A stretch of 64,000 bases of DNA from Streptococcus suis. Lineage in GTDB: Bacteria > Bacillota > Bacilli > Lactobacillales > Streptococcaceae. The stretch is from contig NZ_JAMWEL010000012.1 in assembly GCF_024509555.1 (NCBI RefSeq), positions 1-64,000 of the forward strand, in the 5' to 3' direction. A program made the position numbers and the translations under genes. Below, one piece after another: positions 1 through 9,440 of this stretch (its first letter is position 1; each line of letters opens with the position of its first letter). The notes below the pieces were generated by a model. The model did no database searches, was not told where the DNA came from, and was given only the letters and a program-made list of their open reading frames with translations.

Positions 1-76
1 TATGAGTCTTTCTAAAATGATAGTTTGAGCACTTTTCATTATAGGTCATATGGGACTTTTTTTCTATACTCAAAAA

Positions 77-126
77 GGCTCCATAATTTCCATGGTGGAT
101 TTACCCACTACAGAAATTATAGAGCC
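77..126. repeat. Imperfect inverted repeat, possible IS end or MITE-like hairpin
   Basis: Bases 77-90 and 113-126 are 14-bp arms that match in inverted orientation with one mismatch. A further GTGG/CCAC pairing lies inside, so nearly the whole 50 bases folds into one stem. There is no gene here and no T-run directly after it, so it is not a classic terminator. An IS-terminal repeat or small miniature element is possible, but I could not match it to a named family. Confidence 0.45.
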
Positions 127-160
127 GTTAAAATAAGGCTTAGTCCGTACCCAATTTTGC

Positions 161-182
161 GCACCGATTCGGTGCTTTTTTT
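161..182 (+). terminator. Rho-independent terminator
   Basis: A 7-bp GC-rich stem, GCACCGA/TCGGTGC, is followed directly by seven T residues. It probably ends a plus-strand transcript that begins left of the window. No coding frame before it in the window looks real. Confidence 0.75.
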
Positions 183-312
183 GTTTTTATTTTATTATAT
201 CAAATTTTAAACCGTTTTCAATACATATATTTGCATCCGTGTTCCTAAAATGTGCTTTTTTCATCATTCCATGATACACTAATAGATAAGACGATTTTAG
301 AAAGAAAGATAT

Positions 313-1686
313 ATGATCACCAAAGAATTCGACACCATTACCGCTATTTCTACTCCTCTCGGTGAGGGGGCTATCGGAATTGTCCGCCTGTCTGGGACGG
401 ATGCATTTGCCATTGCCAGCAAGGTCTTCAAAGGAAAAGACCTTGCGACTGTACCCAGCCACAGCCTCAACTACGGCCATATCATCGACCCCGCAACCAA
501 TCAGATTCTGGACGAGGTTATGATCGGAGCCATGCGTTCTCCAAAGACCTTCACACGCGAAGATGTCATTGAGATTAACACCCACGGGGGGATTGCCGTT
601 ACCAACGAAATCCTCCAGCTCCTGATTCGCCAAGGGGCTCGAATGGCTGAGCCGGGCGAATTTACCAAGCGGGCCTTTCTCAACGGTCGTGTGGATTTGA
701 CTCAGGCCGAGGCCGTCATGGATGTCATCCGTGCCAAGACCGACAAGGCCATGCACAATGCCGTCCGCCAGCTTGACGGCTCCCTCTCCCAGCTCATCAA
801 CGACACGCGCCAGGAAATTCTCAACACGCTGGCACAGGTCGAGGTCAACATCGACTACCCTGAGTACGACGACGTTGAGGAGGCGACGACAGAGCTGGTC
901 CGCGAGAAAACCCTCCAGTTCCAAGCGCTTCTGGAAAATCTCCTCCGCACTGCCCGCCGTGGTAAAATCTTGCGTGAAGGCATCGCAACTGCCATTATCG
1001 GCCGTCCAAATGTGGGAAAATCCAGCCTGCTCAATAATCTTCTCCGCGAGGAAAAAGCCATCGTTACAGACATCGCAGGAACAACCCGCGACGTTATCGA
1101 AGAATACGTCAACATCAAAGGCGTCCCTCTCAAGCTGATTGATACCGCAGGTATCCGTGAAACAGACGACATCGTTGAAAAAATCGGCGTTGAACGGTCT
1201 AAAAAAGCCCTTGAGGAGGCCGACCTCATCCTGCTGGTCCTCAACGCATCTGAGCCCCTGACCGAGCAAGACCGCAATCTCCTAGCCATTTCAGATTTGG
1301 CAAACTGTATCGTCCTGCTCAACAAGACCGACCTAGAAGAACAGATTGAGGCAGACCAACTGCCTGAGGATGTCATCCGCATTTCCGTCTTGAAAAACCA
1401 GAACATCGACCAGATTGAAGAGAAAATCAACCAGCTCTTCTTTGAAAATGCCGGTCTGGTAGAGCAAGATGCCACCTACCTCTCCAATTCTCGCCATATT
1501 TCCCTGATTGAGCAAGCCGTCCAAAGCCTACAAGCTGTCAACGATGGACTGGAAATGGGCATGCCTGTCGACTTGTTACAGGTTGACCTGACACGCTGTT
1601 GGCAGATTTTGGGAGAAATCACAGGCGATGCAGCTCCAGATGAACTCATCACCCAACTCTTTAGCCAATTCTGTCTTGGAAAATAA
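313..1686 (+). CDS. mnmE: tRNA uridine-5-carboxymethylaminomethyl modification GTPase MnmE (TrmE)
   Basis: With MnmG this GTPase installs the cmnm5 group on U34 of certain tRNAs. At 457 residues it is full length for the family. The N-terminal tetrahydrofolate-binding domain includes the segment ending [12 protein letters not shown]. The inserted G domain begins near residue 229 with GRPNVGKSS (G1), then DTAGIRET (G3) and NKTD (G4). The C-terminus ends FCLGK, which carries the conserved Cys of the C-[IL]-G-K signature. Upstream is a weak purine-rich ribosome site (AGAAAGAAAG). A terminator follows, so it is probably monocistronic. GC content is visibly higher than that of the next gene. Confidence 0.97.
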   Translation: MITKEFDTITAISTPLGEGAIGIVRLSGTDAFAIASKVFKGKDLATVPSHSLNYGHIIDPATNQILDEVMIGAMRSPKTFTREDVIEINTHGGIAVTNEILQLLIRQGARMAEPGEFTKRAFLNGRVDLTQAEAVMDVIRAKTDKAMHNAVRQLDGSLSQLINDTRQEILNTLAQVEVNIDYPEYDDVEEATTELVREKTLQFQALLENLLRTARRGKILREGIATAIIGRPNVGKSSLLNNLLREEKAIVTDIAGTTRDVIEEYVNIKGVPLKLIDTAGIRETDDIVEKIGVERSKKALEEADLILLVLNASEPLTEQDRNLLAISDLANCIVLLNKTDLEEQIEADQLPEDVIRISVLKNQNIDQIEEKINQLFFENAGLVEQDATYLSNSRHISLIEQAVQSLQAVNDGLEMGMPVDLLQVDLTRCWQILGEITGDAAPDELITQLFSQFCLGK

Positions 1687-1694
1687 TATTCAGT

Positions 1695-1723
1695 ATCATG
1701 CAAGGAAATTTGCATGATTTTTG
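1695..1723 (+). terminator. Terminator after mnmE
   Basis: The stem ATCATGCAA/TTGCATGAT with a 6-base loop is followed by a T-run and begins 8 bases after the mnmE stop. Confidence 0.8.
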
Positions 1724-1743
1724 GTATATCAACATATTTATTG

Positions 1744-1774
1744 TTGATTGTATTTAAATATTAGTATATACTAA
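1744..1774 (+). promoter_or_regulatory. Promoter with overlapping palindromic operator candidate
   Basis: A -35 TTGATT (1744-1749) and -10 TATACT (1767-1772) are separated by exactly 17 bp. The -10 lies inside a perfect 14-base palindrome, TTAGTATATACTAA (1761-1774). A repressor bound there would block the promoter. The palindrome could be chance in AT-rich DNA, and no regulator gene is adjacent. Confidence 0.5.
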
Positions 1775-1794
1775 GTAGGAAGAGGAGGGCTATC

Positions 1795-2871
1795 ATGAAA
1801 AAACTTATCTATCTTTTAACTCTAATCACTGTTTTAGTCCTTGGATTCATTGGTTTTAAACTGCTGAACTATCAGCAAGCAACCATTGAATTACAAGAAA
1901 ATGCCACATTCTACATTATCTATCCCGATAAAATCGAATCTTTCCAATTGAACAACGGCGTGCCAAGTCTCATCTCCGTTCAGGACATGGGAAATGAGGA
2001 TTATTTTGGTAGCGGACGCACTAGCATTCTACAAGACCGTTATCTCATGTTTTCAAACAGTGAAGCAAAATCAATCTCTGAAAATATTGTTTCTATCGAT
2101 TTTCAAGAAGGAAAGATTACTCGTAGCCCAACCAAGTATTTCAGTTATATCAACGGCAGTGATCAAGACCACTTCTATACCCTATCAGCAAATCGATTGA
2201 CAGCTTTTGATACCAATGGAAATGAAGTCAAGCACTTAGAGTTGCCAAAAAACTTCATGTCCATGCCAAACATCATGACAGATAGAGGAGATTTCCTAGT
2301 TGTAGCTGGTGAAGAAATTGTAGTTGACCACCCTGAACTCGCCAAAAATTTTTTATATATCATCAATAAAAAAGAATTTAATCTAACAGATCAGGTAGAA
2401 TACGACTACAGTTACCGTACTTATGCCGGACTGATGAAAAATGGAATGGTCTACCAGCCTATAATTAGCTACTATTATGGAGATGAGCAACAGGACATTT
2501 CCTATGATCTTCTCAGATTTCACCCTGTTTCTAAGGAGGTAGAGATTATAAGCTTGTCCAACCCAACTCCCTATCAAATCCATGATCTACAGAGTGACAG
2601 GTTGATACTCATTGAACATGACAGCTACATCAGCCAGTATCCCCATTTTACCCTCTATGATACCGAGACCGGACAAGAAAGCTATCATCCATTTCCAAAT
2701 CTTACTTTACCTTATGGAGCTTCTTTCAAGGTTCAACTCCTAGGTGCTGAACTCCTCTTGTTTATCTATGGAGACCAATTACTGGTCTACAATTTCAAAA
2801 CTTCCACGATTGTCAGCCAAACCACCCTATCCTCAGAAAATATATCCGGAATTTGGGTAAAACCAAAGTAA
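1795..2871 (+). CDS. Membrane-anchored or secreted protein of unknown function
   Basis: A 358-residue protein with one N-terminal hydrophobic segment (residues about 5-24, after MKK), then a polar domain predicted outside the cell. The rest alternates short beta-like strands with aromatic and Asp/Gly turns, resembling a beta-propeller or repeat fold; that is an impression, not a domain match. There is no Cys lipobox and no wall-sorting signal, so it may be tethered by an uncleaved anchor. A strong ribosome site (GGAGGG) precedes the ATG. It has its own promoter and terminator and no operon partner. Function is unknown. Confidence 0.8.
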   Translation: MKKLIYLLTLITVLVLGFIGFKLLNYQQATIELQENATFYIIYPDKIESFQLNNGVPSLISVQDMGNEDYFGSGRTSILQDRYLMFSNSEAKSISENIVSIDFQEGKITRSPTKYFSYINGSDQDHFYTLSANRLTAFDTNGNEVKHLELPKNFMSMPNIMTDRGDFLVVAGEEIVVDHPELAKNFLYIINKKEFNLTDQVEYDYSYRTYAGLMKNGMVYQPIISYYYGDEQQDISYDLLRFHPVSKEVEIISLSNPTPYQIHDLQSDRLILIEHDSYISQYPHFTLYDTETGQESYHPFPNLTLPYGASFKVQLLGAELLLFIYGDQLLVYNFKTSTIVSQTTLSSENISGIWVKPK

Positions 2872-3080
2872 ATCACGTTCTTATAACCTGTACTCACAAT
2901 TCGACACTTCCGTCTAAAGCTAGTTTTTCTATTACTCATCGTCAGTTTTTTCAAAATACGGTCCGTATTCACTCGAGAAACTGCCTTGTTAAACGAAAAA
3001 CTATCATTTATTCACAACCTCTTCACTTGTGAATACAAGTTCTTACTGACAAGCTTTGTTCAAGAAAATGCTCTAATATC

Positions 3081-3115
3081 AACAAATCCCTCGTAATCTA
3101 CGAGGGATTTGTTTT
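3081..3115. terminator. Bidirectional terminator between convergent genes
   Basis: A perfect 14-bp stem (AACAAATCCCTCGT with its complement) around a 5-base loop is flanked by A and T runs. It can serve the plus-strand unknown gene and the minus-strand surface protein gene. The remainder of 2872-3162 shows nothing else. Confidence 0.8.
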
Positions 3116-3162
3116 ATACTATGAGATAAAAATGAAGGATAAACTAGACTTTCAATCAGTCA

Positions 3163-6100
3163 TCAATCTTCCTTATTTTTTCTAGTGAATAGACGGACAG
3201 CACCTGCTAGTAGGCCCGCAGCAAGAACAAATAGATATGGTTGTTGCTGGTCGCCTGTTCCAGGAAGCTTCTTATTGCCACCCTTGTTTGGTCGAACAGT
3301 TACAGACTGACCGCCACTTTGTTGCTCAACAGCTTGTTCAGAAGTTGGTGTTTGAACACTTGTGTCGCTGTTTGATACTGGATTTTCTTGACTTACTACC
3401 ACTTGACCTGTATAAGCTGGTGGAGCTTGATTAAGAAGATTTTCATTCAAGCTGATTCCTCCTTCAAATGCTGGCGGAGCCGCATTGGTCAAGTTTTCAT
3501 TTAAAGTGATACCTCCCTCAAAGGCTGGCGGAGCTGCATTCGTCAAGTTTTCATTTAGAGTGATACCTCCCTCAAAGGCTGGTGGAGCATCATTCACCAA
3601 GTTTTCTTTCGGTTTCTCGGTAATGATTTCCTCAACAACTTCTTTTCCATCTAGAGCTTGATGAGCTTCTTTTAAATTCTTCAAGATTTCAGCCAAGGTC
3701 AACTTGGTCTTAGTTAGGCTTTCTTTCAGCTCTTTTGCGGCCTGACTAGCTTGATCATAGCCTACCCTTACAGACTCTGTGCTGTTGAGGTACAATGCTG
3801 ATTCTTTGAGCTTGATTTCTGATTCTAAGAGTTTGTTCAACTCAGCCAACAACTCTTTCATTTCCAAACCATTCAAGTTTGCTTGGCTGGTCCGAATGAG
3901 TTCAACTTGAGCATTAACCGCCTCCTGAGTTGCTTCCGCACTTGCCAACAAGGTTGTCGCTTGATCTAAACTTGTTTGATAAGCAACTTGAAGACCTGTT
4001 TCTGCAAGAGTATAATTCTCAGAGTTTTTCACCTGTTGAGATAGAGCAAGAAGATTTTCAAGAGCTGTCTTATCCACAACTACTGGCTCTTCTGGATTTT
4101 CAGCCTGCTTACCGTCTAATTGACTACGTGCAGCTAGTAATTTTTCTTCCTGTGCTAGTAATCCTGCCACAGTTCGTTCTTCAGATGCAAGAAGTGTTTG
4201 AAGAGCGGCATGTTCAACATCGTATGTAGCCTTCTTCTCTGGACTTGCCTGAAGATAGACTACTTGAGTAAGAAGAGGAATTTGTTCAGCCAATAAAGTT
4301 GTCAATCGGGTTTCTACTGCTACTTTCTCAAGGCCATTCAAGGCATTCTTAGCAGCTTGCAGGCTGGCAAGGGCTGTATCAACTGCAGTCTTATCCGCAG
4401 TGGCATTATCAAGCACTTCCTTGGCTTTTACCAAAGCCGTTTCGTAAGCTTCTTTCAATGATTTCTCTGCTTGCAAGTAGGCAACTTCTAACTTCGTAGC
4501 AGGTTCAAGCCCTACTTCTGTAGCTAAAGCTGACTTATCAACCACTACAACAGGCTGTTCTGGTTGCACTGGTTGTTCTGGCTGTTCTGGTTGCTCTGAT
4601 ATTGGCTCAACACCTGCAAGAGCACTTTGAGCTGCATCTAGGCTAGTAAAGTTTTCCAACAAGCTAGCCAACACGAGTTGTTCTGCACCAAGACTTGTCT
4701 TAGCACTTGCAAGCGCAGTATCATAAGCCGCCTTCTTCTCAGCTGTATCATGGACATAAGCCGCACTTGCTTTTACAGTTTCTTCACTATCAACAAGAGT
4801 CATCAGACTGGTTACTGCCTCTGCCACAGCATCACCATTTAGTGCTTCTTTTGCCGATTGAAGGGTAGTCAAGGCTTGATTCACTTCCTCTTGAGTGGCT
4901 ACATCGTTAGCAAGAACTTGCTCAGCTTGTGTCAAGGCTGTATTATAAGCCGCTTTTTTGTCTGTTTCTGCATGAGAATAGTTGGCACTTTCTTTCAATA
5001 CATCTTTTCCAGCAACCTCGGTCCGCAATGCTTCCTTGTCCACAACTACTGGAGTAGTTGTCGCTATATTTTCATAACTTATAATAGGAGTTGCATGAAC
5101 AGAGAATTTACTTGGAGAATTCAGATTGCGTGCCTCAACTCGTAGAAAATCTCCCTGAGCAACTTCAAGAGTTTGTGCCGGAATAGCAACTGGCTGATTG
5201 CTTGCTGTCAAGGTCACACTTGCTAGTTCGCGACCATTATGGCTGAGACTAACAATAACGGAGCCACCTGTATTTCCTGCCTGACGGATGTATGGTTCTC
5301 CATCCTTGAGGGTAAATGTGACAGTTCCTGCTTTAGGCACCCGGTAGGTCATAGCATAAGAATCTGTTTCTCCTAGAGACGCTGCTAGTAGGCCGTGAGT
5401 ACTTTCTGTTGGAGTTTCTGCATGACTCTGTGCATCAATACCTACGGTACCAAAGTTACCACCTGACCAATTTGGCCAACGGTTATCGTAGGTTGTTAAG
5501 TCTTGATAGCTTTCACCAGATTTTTTCTGGGCAAACCATACATTTCCTTGTTGACGATTGACATAGTCCATGGCCCAGCTATAGGTATTCTTGATTTCCA
5601 ATTGGTAATCATTGGTCTCACCATTTTCAGCTGTAATGCGTAATGTCTGACCAGCCGCAATAGCTCCTGTAACAGGATTACCTTGACCATCAACAATAGC
5701 CTTAGTTGCTTTTTCTGGTACTGTAACACCTGCTAAAACAGCTTCTGCCGTTGTTGGATTGGCTTCTGTCGAAGGAATGTACATGGTCTGGTTGACAACT
5801 TGATAGATTGATGAATCCAGACTCTTGCTACTGTCCCGACGTACTTCACCCTCTTCTAGAATTTCGTAGCCTGTACGAACTTCAGCTGCAGATGCAAAGT
5901 TCTTACCAGATTGATTGCTATAGCTTTCCACAGCTTGAAGCTTAATATAGCGAGCTTGAGTGCTTGGGAACTCCGCAATCTTAGTGGTTGTATCTCTAGC
6001 CCAATCACCGCTAGCAACTGTTCTCCAAGTTGTTTTATCATCACTTACTTGGATTTCATATTTAGTAATAATACCATTTGAAACACTAGAACGTGGGACG

Positions 6101-8244
6101 TACTTGAACATGGAAACCTGCTTAGACTCACCTAAGTCTAGGCTGATCCACATTTTATCTCTGCTGTCACCATTCCAATTGGTATGCCACATGGTTGACA
6201 TGCTATTATCCAAAGCCTTGCTGCCATCACCCTCAGAGGCATTATTTGGTTGGAAACTTCCTACTTCTGCAGTAGTTGTATTTGGAGCATATTCTTCAAA
6301 GGTCTTGCCAAGTTCAATTGTATATTCTTTAACTTGTTCACCTCTTGTCAATCGAACTTTGTCGCCAGAACGAACTAACTCATCATCAGCTTTGACAGTG
6401 CCGTCGGCTGAAACAACTGAGATTGTAGCTCCACGGCTAGCACTCAAATTTGACTTAAGAGTTGCCACACTGGTTCGTTTAGGTACTTCTGAAACACTGG
6501 TTTCACTGATACGATAGACGGCAGAAGCAAGAATCAGATTTGGACTAGCAACTAAACTTTCGCTGGCACCCAAGTCTGGAAGTGCATCGACCTCTACACC
6601 AAAGTAGTCCTGAGCCAGATGATTCGCTTGACGAATACCTCTGTCAATCGCTGGAGAATCATCAGACAATTTGAACATGGCAAAAGCAGTACTATCATGT
6701 ACAGAAGTACCATTAGGAGCTACTGGTGCTTGACTAATATCACCAGCAAATTTCGGATCCTCTGTTACAGCGTTTGGATCATTTGGAAGGTTTGCATAGT
6801 TATAGTAGAGGTTATTCTTATATCGGGCGCCTGTATTTCCTTTGGTCCAATTTTCCTGTTTTGGTGTACTACCTGTGTAGTAGAGGATGTTGTTTTCAAA
6901 ATCCATCTGACCGCCAGCCTGACCTGTACGAATCAAGTCTGTATTCTCAGCTACAATAAAAGTATTATTATAGATAGCTGCATCAGGGTTATTAGATGGG
7001 CTAAGAACGCCTCCCAAATCCTTATGGGAAATATTATAACGGAAGGTATTTCGATAGGCTTCTGGATAGCAGAACATAACCGCACCACCTTCATTATTGT
7101 GGCTGTAGTTATACTGGTAGATTGTTCCATCACCAGAATCCGCATCCCACGCTTGACCATCTTGGTTATAGTTTGTATCGTATACTTCATTGTACTGGAA
7201 GAGGGCGTCCTTACTCTTCCATGGCCAAATCGCTGCTGCTACTTTACCTCCATTCCGACTACGAGAATAGTCAGTGTCATTGATCTGTTTGGCTGCCTCA
7301 ACTGCTACGTTTCTTTGCACAATCGGACGGTGAGCATACATGGTTGTAATTGCGTCACCACCTACATCACGTAGGAAGTTGTTCTCAATTAATACATTGG
7401 TCGCACCGTACTGCTGACTGGTAGCTTCAGAAATCTCTCGTCCTTGGAACTGATCCCAATAAGCTGTATAAGCAAGGGCAATCCCCCAACGATTGACATT
7501 CTCAATATAAGAATTGGTTACTTTTACATCGTTATAACGTGAAATACCTGTCGCTGCTTCATTGGTCGGCTTAAAGGTTGTAAAGTAGATACCGCCATTG
7601 TTCATGTGCTTATCGTAGACATTTCCTTGCACATTTGTAATGTGTAGGGCATTCAAATAGACATGGTCGACCGTTCCCTTGTTTTGTGAAACAACTGCTA
7701 CCCCTGTACGGTTAATAAAGTCTGGGTCATTATAGGCCTTGTCTCCATCCGGTCCTTGGTTGGTAATGGCAAGGTTGCTGACTTCGATATATTCTACATC
7801 TTTCAATAGAATGGAACTGGAAACATTTCCTTGCCATTTATGACCGGGATTATCCAAACGTTTTCCATAGTCCTGGTACCAGATACCCTGACCATTGGTA
7901 TTGATTGTCGGAAGTCCTTGGCCTTCTACACCATAGTTACTAATCCGAATAGGACTAGCTTCGCTACCTGAACCTCTGATATGTAGGAATTGGTCATTGA
8001 AGACAGATCCATTTTCTAACAGAACGGTGTCGCCTGGTCGCAATTCGATTTCATTGATTTTACTCAATGTCTTAAAAGGACTTGATTGACTAAGACCGTT
8101 GTTGGTATCACTTCCTGAAGTACTACTTACATAGAAAGTTCTACCGCCACTGACTGGAGTAGCTTCTGTTGTATTAGCACTGACTAGGCTTGATAAGGTC
8201 AAGCAACTCAAGGTTGCAAGAGCGATAACCGCCTTCTTGTTCAT
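3163..8244 (-). CDS. Large cell-wall-anchored protein: beta-helix, F5/8 type C, six FIVAR modules, LPGTG anchor
   Basis: 1693 residues. The start is the second ATG (8244), because AAAGGAGG lies 7 bases before it and only 1 base before the earlier ATG. A signal peptide ends near SLVSA. Residues about 33-558 look like a right-handed parallel beta-helix of the pectate-lyase type, rich in Asn turns and ending in DLGASE. Residues about 660-792 resemble an F5/8 type C (discoidin) sugar-binding domain. A further beta-sandwich-like module lies at about 885-1058. Six FIVAR-like helical modules of about 70 residues follow (about 1064-1535), then 18-residue Pro-rich repeats, LPGTG near 1660, a hydrophobic stretch and RKNKED. 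This architecture suggests a wall-displayed glycan-binding or glycan-cleaving protein; the substrate is unknown. It lies 13 bases after the parvulin-like lipoprotein gene, so the two are probably co-transcribed. Confidence 0.88.
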   Translation of the reverse strand: MNKKAVIALATLSCLTLSSLVSANTTEATPVSGGRTFYVSSTSGSDTNNGLSQSSPFKTLSKINEIELRPGDTVLLENGSVFNDQFLHIRGSGSEASPIRISNYGVEGQGLPTINTNGQGIWYQDYGKRLDNPGHKWQGNVSSSILLKDVEYIEVSNLAITNQGPDGDKAYNDPDFINRTGVAVVSQNKGTVDHVYLNALHITNVQGNVYDKHMNNGGIYFTTFKPTNEAATGISRYNDVKVTNSYIENVNRWGIALAYTAYWDQFQGREISEATSQQYGATNVLIENNFLRDVGGDAITTMYAHRPIVQRNVAVEAAKQINDTDYSRSRNGGKVAAAIWPWKSKDALFQYNEVYDTNYNQDGQAWDADSGDGTIYQYNYSHNNEGGAVMFCYPEAYRNTFRYNISHKDLGGVLSPSNNPDAAIYNNTFIVAENTDLIRTGQAGGQMDFENNILYYTGSTPKQENWTKGNTGARYKNNLYYNYANLPNDPNAVTEDPKFAGDISQAPVAPNGTSVHDSTAFAMFKLSDDSPAIDRGIRQANHLAQDYFGVEVDALPDLGASESLVASPNLILASAVYRISETSVSEVPKRTSVATLKSNLSASRGATISVVSADGTVKADDELVRSGDKVRLTRGEQVKEYTIELGKTFEEYAPNTTTAEVGSFQPNNASEGDGSKALDNSMSTMWHTNWNGDSRDKMWISLDLGESKQVSMFKYVPRSSVSNGIITKYEIQVSDDKTTWRTVASGDWARDTTTKIAEFPSTQARYIKLQAVESYSNQSGKNFASAAEVRTGYEILEEGEVRRDSSKSLDSSIYQVVNQTMYIPSTEANPTTAEAVLAGVTVPEKATKAIVDGQGNPVTGAIAAGQTLRITAENGETNDYQLEIKNTYSWAMDYVNRQQGNVWFAQKKSGESYQDLTTYDNRWPNWSGGNFGTVGIDAQSHAETPTESTHGLLAASLGETDSYAMTYRVPKAGTVTFTLKDGEPYIRQAGNTGGSVIVSLSHNGRELASVTLTASNQPVAIPAQTLEVAQGDFLRVEARNLNSPSKFSVHATPIISYENIATTTPVVVDKEALRTEVAGKDVLKESANYSHAETDKKAAYNTALTQAEQVLANDVATQEEVNQALTTLQSAKEALNGDAVAEAVTSLMTLVDSEETVKASAAYVHDTAEKKAAYDTALASAKTSLGAEQLVLASLLENFTSLDAAQSALAGVEPISEQPEQPEQPVQPEQPVVVVDKSALATEVGLEPATKLEVAYLQAEKSLKEAYETALVKAKEVLDNATADKTAVDTALASLQAAKNALNGLEKVAVETRLTTLLAEQIPLLTQVVYLQASPEKKATYDVEHAALQTLLASEERTVAGLLAQEEKLLAARSQLDGKQAENPEEPVVVDKTALENLLALSQQVKNSENYTLAETGLQVAYQTSLDQATTLLASAEATQEAVNAQVELIRTSQANLNGLEMKELLAELNKLLESEIKLKESALYLNSTESVRVGYDQASQAAKELKESLTKTKLTLAEILKNLKEAHQALDGKEVVEEIITEKPKENLVNDAPPAFEGGITLNENLTNAAPPAFEGGITLNENLTNAAPPAFEGGISLNENLLNQAPPAYTGQVVVSQENPVSNSDTSVQTPTSEQAVEQQSGGQSVTVRPNKGGNKKLPGTGDQQQPYLFVLAAGLLAGAVRLFTRKNKED
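3411..3603 (-). repeat. 54-bp tandem repeats encoding a Pro-rich wall spacer
   Basis: The 18-residue unit NENLTNAAPPAFEGGITL occurs about three and a half times just before the sorting signal, with the last copy diverged (NQAPPAYTG). The DNA copies are nearly identical, so slippage could change the copy number. This kind of repeat usually spans the peptidoglycan in wall-anchored proteins. Confidence 0.8.
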
Positions 8245-8257
8245 GCACATACCTCCT

Positions 8258-9325
8258 TTATGGGTTTACAATATTTTTTATGACATTCTCAAGGACTTCC
8301 TGGTCAACCTTGACCTCTAGCTCCTTGGATTTTTTATCTAACAACTTAAGATACCGTTCTTCACGGATATGTTTATCAATGACTGAACGCACCTCTTCAA
8401 AAGGGACATAGTCATGCTCAGTCTTGTTTTTCATCTTGACCAAAACTAGGCTAGTATTCTGGTCAGTTACAGGCGAAATTTCATCCGCTTGAAGCCCTAA
8501 TGCTATATCCAAAACCTCTCCTATATAGTCATAGTAAGAGGAAACTTCTCCAGACATTATGTCTTCTTCTGAATAATAGACTTCCAAATGTGGATAACTC
8601 TGAATGGCTACTTCCATATCTAAACCAGACTCAACCTGAGTTCGAATGGATTCCATGTCCGACCGAATCTTATCTACTTCTTCCGGTCGAAGATCCAACG
8701 AACCATAATAGACTCGAATGTACTGGAAATTCATATCATCGTAAGACCAAAATAATCGATCCTTTTCGGCCTCATAGTAAGCTAAAGCATCCTCATCACT
8801 GACCTGCATAGCAGGCAATTGCTCATTTGCCGTATAAGCTGACTTAAACTGGTCCAACTCATACCCTAAAAAAATAGACTCTGAAAACTGATTGACACCA
8901 TAGACCAATTGGCCACTTTGACTAGCAGACTGCCTCTGATTGTTCGCATCTTGAAAACGCTGATAGAATGCTGCGTAATCAATCTTATCAATGACTTGCG
9001 ATTGAACAGCTAGACTTCTTGCAGCATACTGATGACGGAGATTTTCTAGGACAATTTTTGACAAAGCTTCTATAGGTTTCTCACCTGAAAAATCCTTAGT
9101 CCAGAATTCCGTATCAATCTCTGCCTGGTATTTCTGGAAATAATATTGCCCAACACTATTCTTTTGGTCCAAAACTTCTCTTTGCAATTCCTGCTTTGGA
9201 ACTGCATTTCCCTCAATAACCAGTGAGGTCTGACTTGAATCTGTTTGGCTACATGCACATAAACAAGTAGCTAAGCCTAAAAATAAAGATAGGACCAACG
9301 AGTATCGTCTGTATTTTCTTACCAT
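8258..9325 (-). CDS. Lipoprotein resembling parvulin-type foldases (PrsA/SurA-like)
   Basis: A lipoprotein of about 355 residues. A lysine/arginine-rich N-terminus leads into a hydrophobic segment and the lipobox LCAC, whose last Cys is the lipidated residue. The body is helical and charged. A C-terminal segment with repeated Asp/Glu and a VLVKMKNKTEHDYVPFEEV stretch resembles the end of the PrsA/SurA peptidyl-prolyl isomerase fold. The active-site pattern is weak, so chaperone activity without catalysis is possible. The start is the ATG at 9325, with GGGGG about 10 bases upstream; the longer frame begins with TTG. It lies just before the large wall-anchored protein gene, which suggests it helps fold that protein outside the membrane. 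Confidence 0.7.
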   Translation of the reverse strand: MVRKYRRYSLVLSLFLGLATCLCACSQTDSSQTSLVIEGNAVPKQELQREVLDQKNSVGQYYFQKYQAEIDTEFWTKDFSGEKPIEALSKIVLENLRHQYAARSLAVQSQVIDKIDYAAFYQRFQDANNQRQSASQSGQLVYGVNQFSESIFLGYELDQFKSAYTANEQLPAMQVSDEDALAYYEAEKDRLFWSYDDMNFQYIRVYYGSLDLRPEEVDKIRSDMESIRTQVESGLDMEVAIQSYPHLEVYYSEEDIMSGEVSSYYDYIGEVLDIALGLQADEISPVTDQNTSLVLVKMKNKTEHDYVPFEEVRSVIDKHIREERYLKLLDKKSKELEVKVDQEVLENVIKNIVNP

Positions 9326-9375
9326 AGCAAACAATCCCCCACAATAGTTCTATAATAGTATTTTATATTAATATG

Positions 9376-9404
9376 TGGTAAAATTATTGTAAGAAAGCGT
9401 TTTA
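9376..9404 (+). promoter_or_regulatory. Extended -10 promoter and cre-like site upstream of the AraC gene
   Basis: TGGTAAAAT (9376-9384) fits an extended -10 element for the plus-strand AraC gene. Just downstream, GAAAGCGTTTT (9393-9403) matches the core of the CcpA consensus GWNANCGNTNW, although the outer bases do not fit. Its position near the transcription start would favour repression. The same interval must also hold the divergent promoter of the surface-protein operon. Confidence 0.4.
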
Positions 9405-9440
9405 TTTCATTCAAAACTTGTAAAAAAAGGAACTAGTTCT

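Noticed and set aside
187..1269. 360-residue minus-strand frame
   Set aside because: Fully antisense to mnmE; codon content mirrors the GTPase and no ribosome site precedes it.
6619..7374. 251-residue plus-strand frame within the surface protein gene
   Set aside because: Antisense shadow of the beta-helix coding region, full of Ile/Cys/Trp patterns from the repeats, with no domain.
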